A stretch of DNA of 64,000 nucleotides from Cohaesibacter marisflavi (GCF_900115225.1 NZ_FOVR01000003.1:126017-190016), one strand, 5' to 3'. Numbered from the stretch's first letter, positions 8,706-17,494 are shown. The notes: generated from the letters alone by a model not told the origin. Numbers and translations: made by a program.

Positions 8706-9869
8706 TCAGAATAGAGATAATTGGGCCTCGTTTCTTTTTGGGGCTGCAAAATGTTTCAAGGATAGCCGTGTGCGTCGGGTGTTATAACCAAGCTTTCTGC
8801 ACACAACATCAACGCGCTTATGAAGAAGCTCAGCAAAAGGCCCTGTTCCTTTCATGCGCTGCCCCATTCGACTGTCATAGTCCTTGCCACCCCGCATGGA
8901 GCGCAAGACATTCATTACATGGCGGTAGCGATCAGGATAGTGATGCAGCAGCCAATCCTGAAAGAGCGGACTGACTTCATTGGGCAGGCGCAACAGAATG
9001 GTGCCTGCTTCCCGCGCCCCGGCTTCATAGGCTGCAGTGAGAATGGTTTCTACCTCATTGTCATTGAGCGCAGGAATGACAGGTGCAACCAGGACTGATG
9101 TGGGAATGCCCGCTTCAGCCAGCCGCGAGATGGTTTCAAGGCGTCGTTTCGGGCTCGCGGCACGCGGCTCCATGGCGCGGGACAGGCGATTGTCCATCGT
9201 CGTCACAGACAGAGCCACCTTGACGAGATTGCGTTCATTGAGCGCCTTTAGTTTGTCCAGATCGCGCAGGATCAGCGCAGACTTGGTGACAATCGCCACC
9301 GGATGGCCCGTTTCCTCCAGCACATCAAGAATATCGGGCATCAGGCGATACTCGCGCTCCACTGGCTGATAGGGATCGGTGTTGGTGCCAATGGCAATCG
9401 GGCGCGGTCGATAACCAGGGGCCGAGAGTTCCTTCTTCAGCTGATTGGCAGCATCGGGCTTGACGAAAAGCTTGCTTTCGAAATCAAGCCCCGGCGACAG
9501 CCCCATATAGGCGTGGGTCGGACGGGCGAAGCAATAGATACAGCCATGCTCGCAGCCGCGGTAAGGGTTGATCGAGCGGTCGAAAGGGATGTCCGGCGAG
9601 TCATTACGCGTAATGATGGTGCGGGCCTTCTCTTCCTGCACCTCCGTGCGCAGAGGCGGCAGCGGCTCTTCCCCATCCGGGTAAGACCAGCCGTCATCGA
9701 CCGGTTCTGTCTGGTAGGGCTCGAACCGTCCCGTCTTGTTGGAACGGGTTCCCCTGCCGCGAATGCGTTTGCCCTTATGCAGGCCGGGGTCGACCTGAAA
9801 ACCGACAAAGGGATCTACGTCCTCCAAACCTTGTTTGCGAGCGGTTGCTTTGGCGGCGGCCATGCTCAT
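8706..9869 (-). CDS. PA0069/SPL-family radical SAM protein
   Basis: A 387-residue radical SAM enzyme of the spore-photoproduct-lyase-like PA0069 family; its reaction in non-sporulating bacteria is not settled. The cluster motif is C106-EHG-C110-IY-C113, the C-x3-C-x2-C form. It is preceded by SINPYRGCEHGC and followed by the SAM-binding strand region (GTNTDPYQPVEREYRL, about residues 162-177). The N-terminal 90 residues are basic and probably disordered. The last residues, EAQLSLF, form a QLSLF pentapeptide that fits the bacterial sliding-clamp-binding consensus; with the kinship to DNA-repair SPL this hints at a DNA-linked role (inference). Start: M1 or M3. Confidence 0.9.
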   Translation of the reverse strand: MSMAAAKATARKQGLEDVDPFVGFQVDPGLHKGKRIRGRGTRSNKTGRFEPYQTEPVDDGWSYPDGEEPLPPLRTEVQEEKARTIITRNDSPDIPFDRSINPYRGCEHGCIYCFARPTHAYMGLSPGLDFESKLFVKPDAANQLKKELSAPGYRPRPIAIGTNTDPYQPVEREYRLMPDILDVLEETGHPVAIVTKSALILRDLDKLKALNERNLVKVALSVTTMDNRLSRAMEPRAASPKRRLETISRLAEAGIPTSVLVAPVIPALNDNEVETILTAAYEAGAREAGTILLRLPNEVSPLFQDWLLHHYPDRYRHVMNVLRSMRGGKDYDSRMGQRMKGTGPFAELLHKRVDVVCRKLGYNTRRTRLSLKHFAAPKRNEAQLSLF

Positions 9870-10018
9870 CAGTCTCCATCGCGTCTCGCGTGCGCTTGCG
9901 AGCGCCCGTCGATTCTGTTAGCGTTTTGTTCTGAGAGAATGATGCGGCAGAAGATAGAACATAGCAAGAACAAATTTTTGTCTTGCATCGCTGATGCACT
10001 GTCGATGCGCTGCTGATG

Positions 10019-10040
10019 CAAAAAAGGGGCCGCAGCCCCT
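10019..10040 (-). terminator. Rho-independent terminator (minus strand)
   Basis: AGGGGC and GCCCCT form a 6-bp stem with a four-base loop, followed on the minus strand by six T. It ends the small secreted-protein gene that stops at 10075. Confidence 0.8.
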
Positions 10041-10074
10041 CTTCTCACCATGCCTTTATTTCGTAGGCTTTGCC

Positions 10075-10404
10075 CTATTCACCGAAGGTGAAAGTGCCGA
10101 TCTTGCAGACATCGATATTTTCCTGTGTAACCCGGTCGTCATCTTCAAACACGGCAAGAAAATCGAACATGCAGTTTCCGGTTCCGTCATCAAAGTTGAT
10201 TTCAACGGCTTCTCCATGATTGAGTCGCTGACCTGCCAGAATATTTTCTTCCCATTCATTCGTGCCGCTGTTGGAGCCATAGAATTCAACGATGGCATAT
10301 CCGGTCTGGTTTTTGATGGTTACGTTTCTGTCTGCCGCAAAGGCATAGCTTGTCGCAGCGAGGGTCAGGCCGGCAATCGTGGCAGCAAGAAAATTGACTT
10401 TCAT
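10075..10404 (-). CDS. Small secreted (periplasmic) protein, function unknown
   Basis: 109 residues with a clear Sec signal peptide (MKVNFLAATIAGLTLAATSYAFA, cleavage before AD) and a mature part of about 86 residues. The mature part is mostly beta-strand in character: a RNVTIKNQTGYAIVEFY strand, then a NFDDGTGNCMFDFLAVFEDDD turn and ENIDVCKIGTFTF. The two mature cysteines (in GNCMFD and DVCKIG) could form a disulphide. I chose ATG 10404 because GGGAGAG lies just upstream and the signal peptide begins there; the frame extends 21 codons further without support. I recall similar small secreted proteins in other alphaproteobacteria but no assigned function. It is monocistronic, with its own terminator. 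Confidence 0.75.
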   Translation of the reverse strand: MKVNFLAATIAGLTLAATSYAFAADRNVTIKNQTGYAIVEFYGSNSGTNEWEENILAGQRLNHGEAVEINFDDGTGNCMFDFLAVFEDDDRVTQENIDVCKIGTFTFGE

Positions 10405-10820
10405 GATTATACTCTCCCATTCCGGAAGATGCGGTCTGCGCTGCCGCACAATTCCGGATGTTTTCAAATAAGGACGATCCGCTGTTCAAGAACAGATTAG
10501 TAAGTAGAAAAGCTCTAAAAAACAGAGATTTAGATTAGAGTGCGTCCAGTAGATTCCACAAATCCGGCATTTCATCAACCGGTTTCTCGGTTTTTGTTGC
10601 AAGACGTTAATGGGCTCTTGCCCGATTGAACCTTCATGTCCTTCATCCGCAAACAACCATGCAAACTACAGCGTAGGGATGAAGCGCCATTTTGTTGCAT
10701 CGATAAAAGGACTTGTTCACGAGTTGTTATTAAGGTGGGCGCGAACTATGTTTGATTCGACGCCCGGTTTGCGCCAAATGCCAAAAGGGCAAAGTCAATT
10801 GCCAGATGGGAGTTCGCACC
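10405..10820. other. Divergent promoter region
   Basis: Separates the leftward secreted-protein gene from the rightward ClpP-like gene, so it must hold both promoters. I see no open frame with coding character, no strong hairpin and no operator-like repeat. Confidence 0.4.
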
Positions 10821-11402
10821 ATGAGCGAAGAAAATGAAAAAAAGTCGGAAGACTCTATGGGCAAGGATGCGGCCGAGGCCCTGTTCAAATCCCGATCCGT
10901 CTTCATTTACGGTGAAGTGACGCAGGAAATGGCCCAGAAGGTGAGCGCCCAGTTGCTCGCCATGGCAGCCACAAGCGACGAAGACATCAAGGTCTTCATC
11001 AATTCTCCAGGTGGCCATGTCGAGTCTGGCGACTGCATGCATGACATCATCAAATTCATCAAACCGAAGGTCTGGATCATCGGAACCGGTTGGGTCGCCT
11101 CTGCGGGTGCTCTTATCTATATTTCCGTTCCGGTAGAGCGCCGCGTTTGCCTGCCAAACACACGCTTCCTGCTGCACCAACCATCGGGCGGTGCGCGCGG
11201 TATGGCCTCTGACATCGAGATTCAGGCACGCGAAATCATCAAGATGAATGAGCGCCTCAACAAGCTCTTCTCGGAAGCAACAGGCCAGCCGATTGAAAAA
11301 ATCGCAGCCGATACCGACCGCGATTACTGGCTTTCTTCTGAAGAAGCCAAAGAGTATGGCCTCGTTTCCAAAATCATCACCTCACACACCGAAATCGGCT
11401 AA
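10821..11402 (+). CDS. ClpP-like serine peptidase (Clp protease proteolytic subunit family)
   Basis: 193 residues of the ClpP/crotonase fold. All three catalytic residues are recognisable: Ser in [11 protein letters not shown] (the usual family motif is AASMGA, here the residue after Ser is Ala), His in [10 protein letters not shown] and Asp in DTDRDYWLS. The oxyanion region [13 protein letters not shown] is intact, and [17 protein letters not shown] matches the handle helix. It differs from housekeeping ClpP in its charged N-terminus and lacks clpX or lon alongside, so it is probably a second, accessory ClpP-type subunit. ATG 10821 is chosen for the GGGAG 8 bases upstream; an ATG 15 bases earlier is possible. 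Transcription ends at the hairpin at 11463-11498. Confidence 0.88.
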   Translation: MSEENEKKSEDSMGKDAAEALFKSRSVFIYGEVTQEMAQKVSAQLLAMAATSDEDIKVFINSPGGHVESGDCMHDIIKFIKPKVWIIGTGWVASAGALIYISVPVERRVCLPNTRFLLHQPSGGARGMASDIEIQAREIIKMNERLNKLFSEATGQPIEKIAADTDRDYWLSSEEAKEYGLVSKIITSHTEIG

Positions 11403-11462
11403 TGGGGGACTTGCATCGTGGGCCGGCTCCGGCGTGCGAGGCAATGATTTGATTGAATTGCT

Positions 11463-11498
11463 TTTCTGGCAGGTCTCAGGCCTGCCAGAAATATTTTG
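11463..11498. terminator. Convergent terminator hairpin
   Basis: A perfect 11-bp stem (TTTCTGGCAGG with CCTGCCAGAAA) and seven-base loop, followed by TATTTT on the plus strand. The stop codon of the DUF1127 gene lies in its loop, so the same hairpin closes both convergent genes. Confidence 0.75.
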
Positions 11499-11730
11499 AG
11501 GCTTCCTTTTCCGCCTCATGCCGGGTCATACCGCAATCTTCCAGCACAGCATCGTTAAAGCCGATCGTTTTAAGATCGCGCCGCATCTGCTGACGTTCCT
11601 TGCGGCGGCCACGCCACAGAGCCAGCGTCTGTCTCAAGCTTCTTTGCCACTTTGGCCCATAGTTGGCGATCAAAGCCAGTGCTTCATGATGGCTCATGCG
11701 ATTGAAATCGCCCTCAAAGCTCGTCTTCAT
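11476..11730 (-). CDS. DUF1127 (YjiS-like) small basic protein
   Basis: 84 residues. The C-terminal half carries the DUF1127 pattern: RRKERQQMRRDLKTIGFNDAVLEDCGMTRHEAEKE around residues 42-76, where a basic helix is followed by a D-x-L-x-D-x-G-turn-helix. Small DUF1127 proteins in Rhizobiales are known to act in small-RNA turnover and in phosphate or stress responses, and are typically induced under stress; which role applies here cannot be read from sequence. The N-terminal part (MSHHEALALIANYGPKW) is extra compared with the 45-residue minimal proteins. It stands alone and converges on the ClpP-like gene. Confidence 0.82.
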   Translation of the reverse strand: MKTSFEGDFNRMSHHEALALIANYGPKWQRSLRQTLALWRGRRKERQQMRRDLKTIGFNDAVLEDCGMTRHEAEKEASKYFWQA

Positions 11731-11870
11731 GGCCTTCTCTCCTTCATTGTTTTTGTTATCTTTTGCTATCGGATTCGTCTCGCCCGAGCTAGTGCAATTA
11801 TTGCGTCTTTTTGGCTGTAATAAAATTGAAAAATACGCACCTTATATGTGAGGAAAAGTGACATGATCCC

Positions 11871-12833
11871 ATGCCCTCACATAAGCCGGAGCTTCCACAA
11901 TCCATGGCGCAATTGCCACCCCTAGCCTCCCTGCTGGCCTTTGAAGCGCTGTACCACAGCGGCTCGGTGACGGGAGCGGCCAACAGGCTTGGCCGGACCC
12001 ACAGTGCAGTAAGCAAGCAGCTTCATCAGTTGCAAGACCATGCAGGAACGCCGCTTTTCGAGAAGCATGGCTCGGGCATCAAGCTCACGCCTCAAGGGCA
12101 GAAATTTGCCTCGATCGTTGCGGATGGTCTGTCCGATATTCGCAAGGGCTATGACAGTTTGCGCCTTGAGCGGACGCAGCATAAAGTCTCCATCAAGGTT
12201 AGTTCAACCTTTGCCCGCGTCTGGGCCATTCCCATTGTCGCGCGTTTCAACCGGCATCATCCGGATATCGAGATCCAGATAACCCTGACCATCCCGCTCA
12301 ATTCCCACTCCTTCGACGGCTCGGTAGATCTGGTGCTTTCATGGGATCGCTTTGTGAGCCCAGAAGAAGCCCACCCGAATGGCACCACCTTGGGGGATGT
12401 CCATATCGGGCCGGTGCTATCATCTTCCTACCCGCATCATCTTGAAGACGGACATTTGGCCTTCAAGAACCGCCTTGACCGACGTGGCTCGGAAAGTGGC
12501 TGGGCGCAATGGTCGGAGATGACCGGTCTCACGCTATCCTGCGAAAGCCAGCAGACCTTCGAGCTGGCGGGGCTCGCCTATGAGGCTGCCGAGCGGGGCA
12601 TGGGCGTGGCACTGGCCCCCAAATTTCTCATCGAGAAAGAGCTGAAAAGTGGCACGCTGATAGCGCCTGCCGGCTTCTATTGTTTCAAGGAAGGCCTCAT
12701 TGTGCGTCCTTCCTCGGAGCGCCCCCAGCCCAGCCAGAGTGCGATGATCTTTCTCGACTGGCTCGCCAGATATGGTCGTCTCGGTGACGATGGCTATCTG
12801 GTCGCCGACGTGCTCGACCCGCTATGCGGATAA
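11871..12833 (+). CDS. LysR-family transcriptional regulator
   Basis: 320 residues. The winged helix-turn-helix sits at about 15-75: LLAFEALYHSGSVTGAANRLGRTHSAVSKQLHQLQ with the usual LFEKHGSGIKLTPQG wing. The LysR substrate-binding domain follows (KVSIKVSSTFARVWAIPIVARF, about residues 104-125, is its first strand and helix). The ligand is unknown. It converges on an AEC transporter gene whose end is 37 bases from its stop; LysR regulators often control a neighbouring gene, but here the target promoter would have to be at the far end of the transporter gene. ATG 11871 is the only good start before the HTH. Confidence 0.92.
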   Translation: MPSHKPELPQSMAQLPPLASLLAFEALYHSGSVTGAANRLGRTHSAVSKQLHQLQDHAGTPLFEKHGSGIKLTPQGQKFASIVADGLSDIRKGYDSLRLERTQHKVSIKVSSTFARVWAIPIVARFNRHHPDIEIQITLTIPLNSHSFDGSVDLVLSWDRFVSPEEAHPNGTTLGDVHIGPVLSSSYPHHLEDGHLAFKNRLDRRGSESGWAQWSEMTGLTLSCESQQTFELAGLAYEAAERGMGVALAPKFLIEKELKSGTLIAPAGFYCFKEGLIVRPSSERPQPSQSAMIFLDWLARYGRLGDDGYLVADVLDPLCG

Positions 12834-12870
12834 GTGAGCACCCTCGCCATTGCCCGCCCGTTTTTACCCG

Positions 12871-13809
12871 CTAGATGGTAGGATGGAACCCCAAATAGAT
12901 GGCAAACAGCGCAAGGCTTACCACGGTGGATACCGCCAGCGCATTGATCACATAAGCCCTTTCACTTTCAGGTGCCTTCTGCATGAAGAGTGGAATGATG
13001 AAGGGGGGTGGCAATATCAGCAGGGTGAAGAAAGCCATCTGGAAGGGTTCGCCAAGGCCGAGCAGGCCATCCAGCACAAACATATTGAGCAGAAGCGCCA
13101 ATGGCACCAGAATGCCGTAGCGCAGGGCGACCATTTTCAAAACATCGCCCAGCCCCTCGCGATGGATGCGAATGCCATAGCCCACCACCAGCAGGATGAG
13201 CGGAATGGCCATACCAGCCAGCAGCTTCATGGTGCCATAGAGGCTTGAGAAAACTGGCGTCGTCTTGATGAAATCCGACAGGCCGAGGCCATTGCACACC
13301 AGACCGGCGACCAGGGCGATAACCACCGGCGAGGTTGCAAACATTTTCAGGATCGTTGCCGGATCGCTCTGTCCGTCGCGGCGGATCATCAGCATGGGCG
13401 CGAAAATGAACCAGATAAACAGCTCGTGAGCCAGATCGACCACGGCGATATAGCCCACCGCCTGCAATCCATAAGCGCCACCGAACAGGCTGACCCCGAG
13501 CATGCCATATTCAAAGCCGGTCATCAGAAAGGGGAAATAAGGATGGTTGGGAGCCAGTTTCGGCCCGACGATCCGCCCCAGCGCATAAAGCCCGCCGCAA
13601 ATGGCGGCCGTTACCACGAAGACACCCAGATAGGAGGCCTTCATCGCCATATCCAGAAAGACCGTGAACAGCACACTGGGCAAAACCAGATTGACCACAA
13701 GCTTGGTCAGGCCTTCCATGATCTGCGGCGACAGGACATTAAACAGGCGCAGCGACATGCCCGCCAGAATGAGAAACAGAATTGGCAGAATTTGATCAAG
13801 AACCGACAT
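12871..13809 (-). CDS. AEC-family (auxin efflux carrier) transporter
   Basis: A 312-residue inner-membrane carrier with about ten hydrophobic helices in two five-helix halves: an N-terminal half (ILPILFLILAGMSLRL through the helix before residue 135), a short loop (MIRRDGQSDPATILKM) and a C-terminal half (SPVVIALVAGLVCNGLGL to the end). The family includes malonate, malate and other carboxylate carriers, so export or import of a small organic acid is the likeliest job, but the substrate is not visible. The convergent LysR gene may be its regulator (inference). Confidence 0.88.
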   Translation of the reverse strand: MSVLDQILPILFLILAGMSLRLFNVLSPQIMEGLTKLVVNLVLPSVLFTVFLDMAMKASYLGVFVVTAAICGGLYALGRIVGPKLAPNHPYFPFLMTGFEYGMLGVSLFGGAYGLQAVGYIAVVDLAHELFIWFIFAPMLMIRRDGQSDPATILKMFATSPVVIALVAGLVCNGLGLSDFIKTTPVFSSLYGTMKLLAGMAIPLILLVVGYGIRIHREGLGDVLKMVALRYGILVPLALLLNMFVLDGLLGLGEPFQMAFFTLLILPPPFIIPLFMQKAPESERAYVINALAVSTVVSLALFAIYLGFHPTI

Positions 13810-14050
13810 GATGACGCCCCTCCCCCACAGGCGACGCTCACCCGCATGACGAGTGTGAGCCCATCAATGCTATTGGTCAGCCGGTTCTTTTGGCAAGAGC
13901 CTGCCTTAGCCCATTGGTAGACAAAGCGCTCAGGCAGCTGTTAGCAGCAGGTAAAGGACCGGTTTCTCCATATCAGTGCTCACAGGTGCTTGCACAAACT
14001 GTGCATGCTTGGTGGAGAAAGGGCGAAAAATCCACATACCCCAACAAAGA

Positions 14051-14090
14051 AAAAGGGAGCAAGCCGATATCGGTGCGCTCGCTCCCTTTT
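14051..14090 (-). terminator. Rho-independent terminator for the S49 peptidase unit
   Basis: A 10-bp stem (AAAAGGGAGC with GCTCCCTTTT) encloses a 20-base loop that itself contains the palindrome CCGATATCGG. On the minus strand it ends in five T. It follows the small membrane-protein gene at 14183-14416 by about 90 bases. An A-tract on the other side would let it also block rightward readthrough. Confidence 0.75.
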
Positions 14091-14182
14091 CCTTTGTTTC
14101 ATGATTCTTGGCCGTGAGGATAAGTCAAAAACTTATCCCTCCTGCGAGACCCGCCGGAACTGTCAAACGTGTCCTTGCAGCT

Positions 14183-14416
14183 TTATCGCTTTTCGCGGAA
14201 ATCACCGGTTTCGGGATCCTGCTCCAGATCGATGATATCTGCCTCGCGCTTTGCCTTTTCGCTCTCTTGCTTTAGGGCTTCAGCTTTCTGGCGCATCAGT
14301 TCGGCCTGACGACGGCGGTTCAACTCTGTGCCCTGCGCGCGAATTTTCGTTAGCAGCTTTGAAAAGATCCAGAGGGCGGCCAGCGCGGCCAGCATTACCA
14401 TTAACTTCGCGATCAA
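14183..14416 (-). CDS. Small single-pass membrane protein with charged coiled coil
   Basis: 77 residues. One N-terminal transmembrane helix (MIAKLMVMLAALAALWIFSKLL) is followed by a strongly charged helix rich in Arg, Glu, Lys and Gln (about 25-60), likely a coiled coil, and an acidic tail LEQDPETGDFREKR. Function unknown. It is read in the same direction as the S49 peptidase upstream with a gap of 55 bases and shares its terminator, so the two are probably co-transcribed; a helper role to the peptidase is possible but only by association. Confidence 0.65.
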   Translation of the reverse strand: MIAKLMVMLAALAALWIFSKLLTKIRAQGTELNRRRQAELMRQKAEALKQESEKAKREADIIDLEQDPETGDFREKR

Positions 14417-14471
14417 CTGCCCTGTTCCTTTCAGCGCGCCCCTTCAAGGATCATCAGAATCCTTGGTGTGA

Positions 14472-15392
14472 TTACAATCCGATGCGGGACCATAATGCGC
14501 GTTCTTCAAGGCTTGCAAGGATTTTGTCAGCTGACAGCCCTGCCGCGATGCGATCAACAGGATCGCCCACAGAAGCGTTGTGACTTGCCCCCATGGAAAG
14601 CGAACTAGAATGGAACAGGCTGAAGAAACCGGAAGACTGGGAAATCAGCTTCAGCTTGGTATCTTCGCCAAAGCGGCGCTTGAGATAGCTGTTCATGTCG
14701 CCCAGCTCATCAACGAGGCCATAGTCCAGCGCCTTGTTGCCGGTCCAGAAAGCACCTGTAAAGAGCTTGTCCTCGGATTCGGTCAGCTTGTCGCCGCGGC
14801 GCCCCCGCACCAGCTCCTTGAAGCTTTCGAACAGATCCTGAAGCAATTCATCCAGATGAGCCAGATGCTCTGGATTTTCCGGCTTGAAGGGGTCAAGCAT
14901 CGCTTTTTGCGTGCCTGCCGTATAGATGCGCCGTTCGATGCCGAGCTTTTCGATGGCATCGACAAAGCCGAAACCGCCAGACACAACACCGATAGATCCA
15001 ACAATGGAGCTGGGGTCAGCAACGATAACATCGCCAGCAACAGCGATCATGTAACCTCCGGACGCAGCCGCGTCTTCACAAAAGACGATGACGTCCTTTT
15101 CCTTCTCGATGGCCAACTGCCGGATGCGCTCATGAATGAGACGGCTTTGCACCGGCGAGCCACCGGGACTGTTGATGGCAATCGCCACAGCGGGCGCGTC
15201 CTTGATATCGAAGGCTTTTTGCAAAGGCCCTGCGATGGAGGCCATATTCAGATGCGACCGCATCGGACCGCCCTGATTGACCATGATAGGGCCAACCATG
15301 CGCACCACAGGGATGACTACCGGCTCTTTCGTCCATTTTTCAGGGAGAATGCTGTTGGGAATGGCTTTCCTGATATATTTCATGATTTTCAC
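14472..15392 (-). CDS. S49-family (SppA/SohB-type) peptidase
   Basis: About 306 residues. S49 peptidases use a Ser-Lys dyad to cut signal peptides or membrane proteins. The Ser lies in EDAAASGGYMIAVAGD and a conserved Lys in the downstream YTAGTQKAMLDPFKP segment; AIAINSPGGSPVQS is the oxyanion strand. The short form with one catalytic domain resembles SohB/short SppA rather than the two-domain E. coli SppA. Only a weak N-terminal hydrophobic patch is visible, so membrane attachment is uncertain. I chose GTG 15392 because GAGG lies 9 bases upstream; the in-frame ATG at 15401 touches that same site and is unlikely, and ATG 15383 is too far from it. Confidence 0.88.
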   Translation of the reverse strand: MKIMKYIRKAIPNSILPEKWTKEPVVIPVVRMVGPIMVNQGGPMRSHLNMASIAGPLQKAFDIKDAPAVAIAINSPGGSPVQSRLIHERIRQLAIEKEKDVIVFCEDAAASGGYMIAVAGDVIVADPSSIVGSIGVVSGGFGFVDAIEKLGIERRIYTAGTQKAMLDPFKPENPEHLAHLDELLQDLFESFKELVRGRRGDKLTESEDKLFTGAFWTGNKALDYGLVDELGDMNSYLKRRFGEDTKLKLISQSSGFFSLFHSSSLSMGASHNASVGDPVDRIAAGLSADKILASLEERALWSRIGL

Positions 15393-15681
15393 GGCAAACA
15401 TCCTCTGGTTACTTGCGGTCGAGGCACAACAAATCTTTTAATAGCTTTTACTTAGGCGGCTGCGGTTGCTATTTCCAGCCCCATCAGAATGATTCTTGTC
15501 ATAAGCGCAGAGCTGTTGAGGTTTGGTTTCGAAATCCGCTTATTGCATGCCAATTTCCTGTCTTTCCAACAGTCTGCTGTGCTTTTCCCTTTCTTTTGCC
15601 TCGTTTGGGTCTTTAGAGTGAGACTTGATCAATCGGTCATCACAACACCGAAACAAGAAGCAAACGTGGATAATTGAAGAT

Positions 15682-16887
15682 ATGAGCACACAGCTGACCA
15701 ATTCCGAAATCAACCATCTGGTGACTTTCCGGCAGGCGCTGCATCGCCGTCCGGATCTGTCGGGCTTTGAGAAGGCAACAGCGCAGACGGTCATTGAGGA
15801 ATTGCAGAAGCTGTCACCGGACAGCATCGTGACGGGGCTCGGCCCGTGGACAGAGCCGGACGGCACATTGCTTGGCGGCACGGGCATCGCGGCGACCTTT
15901 GACTCGGGGCAAGATGGCCCCACCCTGCTATTCCGCTGTGAACTGGACGGATTGCCCATTCAGGAACAATCCGATCTTGCCTATCGCTCCGAGCTGGAAA
16001 CCAAGGCCCATCTGTGTGGTCATGATGGGCATATGGCCATTCTTCTGGCTCTGGCCATGCGCCTTTCCCGTCAGCGCCCGGCATCCGGACGGGTCGTGCT
16101 TCTGTTCCAGCCGGCCGAGGAAACCGGCAAGGGCGCGTCTGCCCTGCTGCGCGATCCAGTATTTGAGGGTCAGGTGCCCAAACCGGATATGGCTTTTGCC
16201 CTTCATAACCTGCCCGGCCTGCCGCTTGGCACGGTGGCGCTCAAATCAGGAGCCATGTGCTGTGCCTCTCGCGGCATCCGCATTCTGCTGGAAGGCAAGC
16301 CTTCCCACGCCTCCATGCCGCAGGATGGCATCTCGCCGGTCGAAGCGATGATGACAATCGCCGCAGGCCTCAATGCCCTAACCAATGGTCTTGACGCCGG
16401 ACAGGCCCTTGATGACAGCTACAAGCTGGTCACTATCACCCATATGAGCGTTGGCGAGCCCTGCTTCGGGGTTGCCCCCGGCACGGGGCAAATATGGGCC
16501 ACGCTGCGCACCGTCAGTGACGATGTGATGGGCAGTCTGGTGGCGTCCGCCGAGCAGTTGGCAACTGTCGCGGCAAGAGAGGCTGGTCTTACCCTTCAGA
16601 TCGAACAGGACGACATATTCGCAGCCTGCACCAATGCGCCCGAGACCACAGATCTGGTTGCCAAGGCCCTTGAGGCTGAGGGCATCACAACAGAAGAGCA
16701 GAGCGAGCCCATGCGCTGGTCTGAGGATTTCGGCCAGTTCGGCCATCATTGCCCCTCTACCCTGTTCGTGCTCGGGTCGGGAGAAAGCCAGCCACAATTG
16801 CATAACCCGGATTTCGACTTCCCCGACAGCCTGACGCCCAGCGGGGCCCGAATCTTCGAGCGCATCCTCCGCGACCGGTTGGGCTGA
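15682..16887 (+). CDS. M20-family amidohydrolase (hippurate hydrolase/IAA-amino-acid hydrolase type)
   Basis: A 401-residue metallo-hydrolase that removes an acyl or amino-acid group from an amide. Metal-binding and catalytic elements are clear: AHLCGHDGHMA (Cys and two His), FQPAEETGKGA (Glu pair), a His in AFALHNLPGLP and a C-terminal His in QLHNPDFDFPD. The dimerisation (lid) domain occupies about residues 180-300, starting near GIRILLEGKPSHASMPQDG. The substrate is not predictable; members cleave N-acetyl or N-benzoyl amino acids and similar amides. ATG 15682 begins the conserved part; an earlier in-frame ATG lacks support. The next gene's start codon overlaps this stop codon, indicating translational coupling. 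Confidence 0.9.
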   Translation: MSTQLTNSEINHLVTFRQALHRRPDLSGFEKATAQTVIEELQKLSPDSIVTGLGPWTEPDGTLLGGTGIAATFDSGQDGPTLLFRCELDGLPIQEQSDLAYRSELETKAHLCGHDGHMAILLALAMRLSRQRPASGRVVLLFQPAEETGKGASALLRDPVFEGQVPKPDMAFALHNLPGLPLGTVALKSGAMCCASRGIRILLEGKPSHASMPQDGISPVEAMMTIAAGLNALTNGLDAGQALDDSYKLVTITHMSVGEPCFGVAPGTGQIWATLRTVSDDVMGSLVASAEQLATVAAREAGLTLQIEQDDIFAACTNAPETTDLVAKALEAEGITTEEQSEPMRWSEDFGQFGHHCPSTLFVLGSGESQPQLHNPDFDFPDSLTPSGARIFERILRDRLG

Positions 16888-17411
16888 TGGCAATACGCGT
16901 GGCCAAGCAGGATGATGCCGGCGCACTGGCAGCGCTCAGCATCGAGGTCTGGCTGCATACCTATTGCCGCCCCGGTATTCCTCCGGTTTTTGCGGCTTAT
17001 GCGCAGGAGACCTTCACGCCTGATAACATGGCAGCTCTGATTGCGGACAAAGACCAGCATTTGCTCGTTGATGGGGTGGACTATGCCGGGCAGGAAGGCC
17101 TGCGCGGTTATTTACGCTGGAGCTGTCCTTCAAAGCGACCACTCCCAGCCTGCCCTGCAGCGGAAATCGACACGCTTTATGTGCGCGAGCGCCATAAGGG
17201 GCAAGGCATTGGGACGACTCTGCTAGAGGCCAGCTACGCCGACATGCGCAAGGCCGGACATGACGCAGCCTTTCTCGTCGTCAATGCCGAGAATGAGGAA
17301 GCGGTTTCCTACTATCTTCGCAAGGGCTTCAAGACACTCGGGGAAAGCTGGTTCGAAATTGAGGACGGGCGCTATCTTAATTTCGTCATGCAGAAAGAAT
17401 TTGGTATTTAG
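16887..17411 (+). CDS. GNAT-family N-acetyltransferase
   Basis: 174 residues with the GNAT fold. Motif A is IDTLYVRERHKGQGIGTTLLEASYADM (RxxGxG as RHKGQGIG, acetyl-CoA pyrophosphate loop). The later strand AFLVVNAENEEAVSYYLRKGFKTLG is motif B, with the typical Asn and the Y-x-K-x-G-F end. Its ATG overlaps the stop of the upstream amidohydrolase by one base, so the two are coupled. One enzyme removes an acyl group from an amide and the other adds an acetyl group to an amine, which suggests they work on related small amines or amino acids (inference). Possible substrates also include a protein N-terminus or an antibiotic. Confidence 0.88.
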   Translation: MAIRVAKQDDAGALAALSIEVWLHTYCRPGIPPVFAAYAQETFTPDNMAALIADKDQHLLVDGVDYAGQEGLRGYLRWSCPSKRPLPACPAAEIDTLYVRERHKGQGIGTTLLEASYADMRKAGHDAAFLVVNAENEEAVSYYLRKGFKTLGESWFEIEDGRYLNFVMQKEFGI

Positions 17412-17494
17412 AGCCCATCTGAAACCTGCACGACCCAATCAGAAGTGCGGCTCTCCTGCATTCCGATAGAAGAGCTGTGCCCTTTGTTGGGCAA

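Noticed and set aside
9719-9735. tRNA T-loop-like sequence GGGCTCGAACC
   Set aside because: It lies inside the radical SAM coding sequence and no tRNA cloverleaf forms around it. I found no tRNA gene anywhere in the window.
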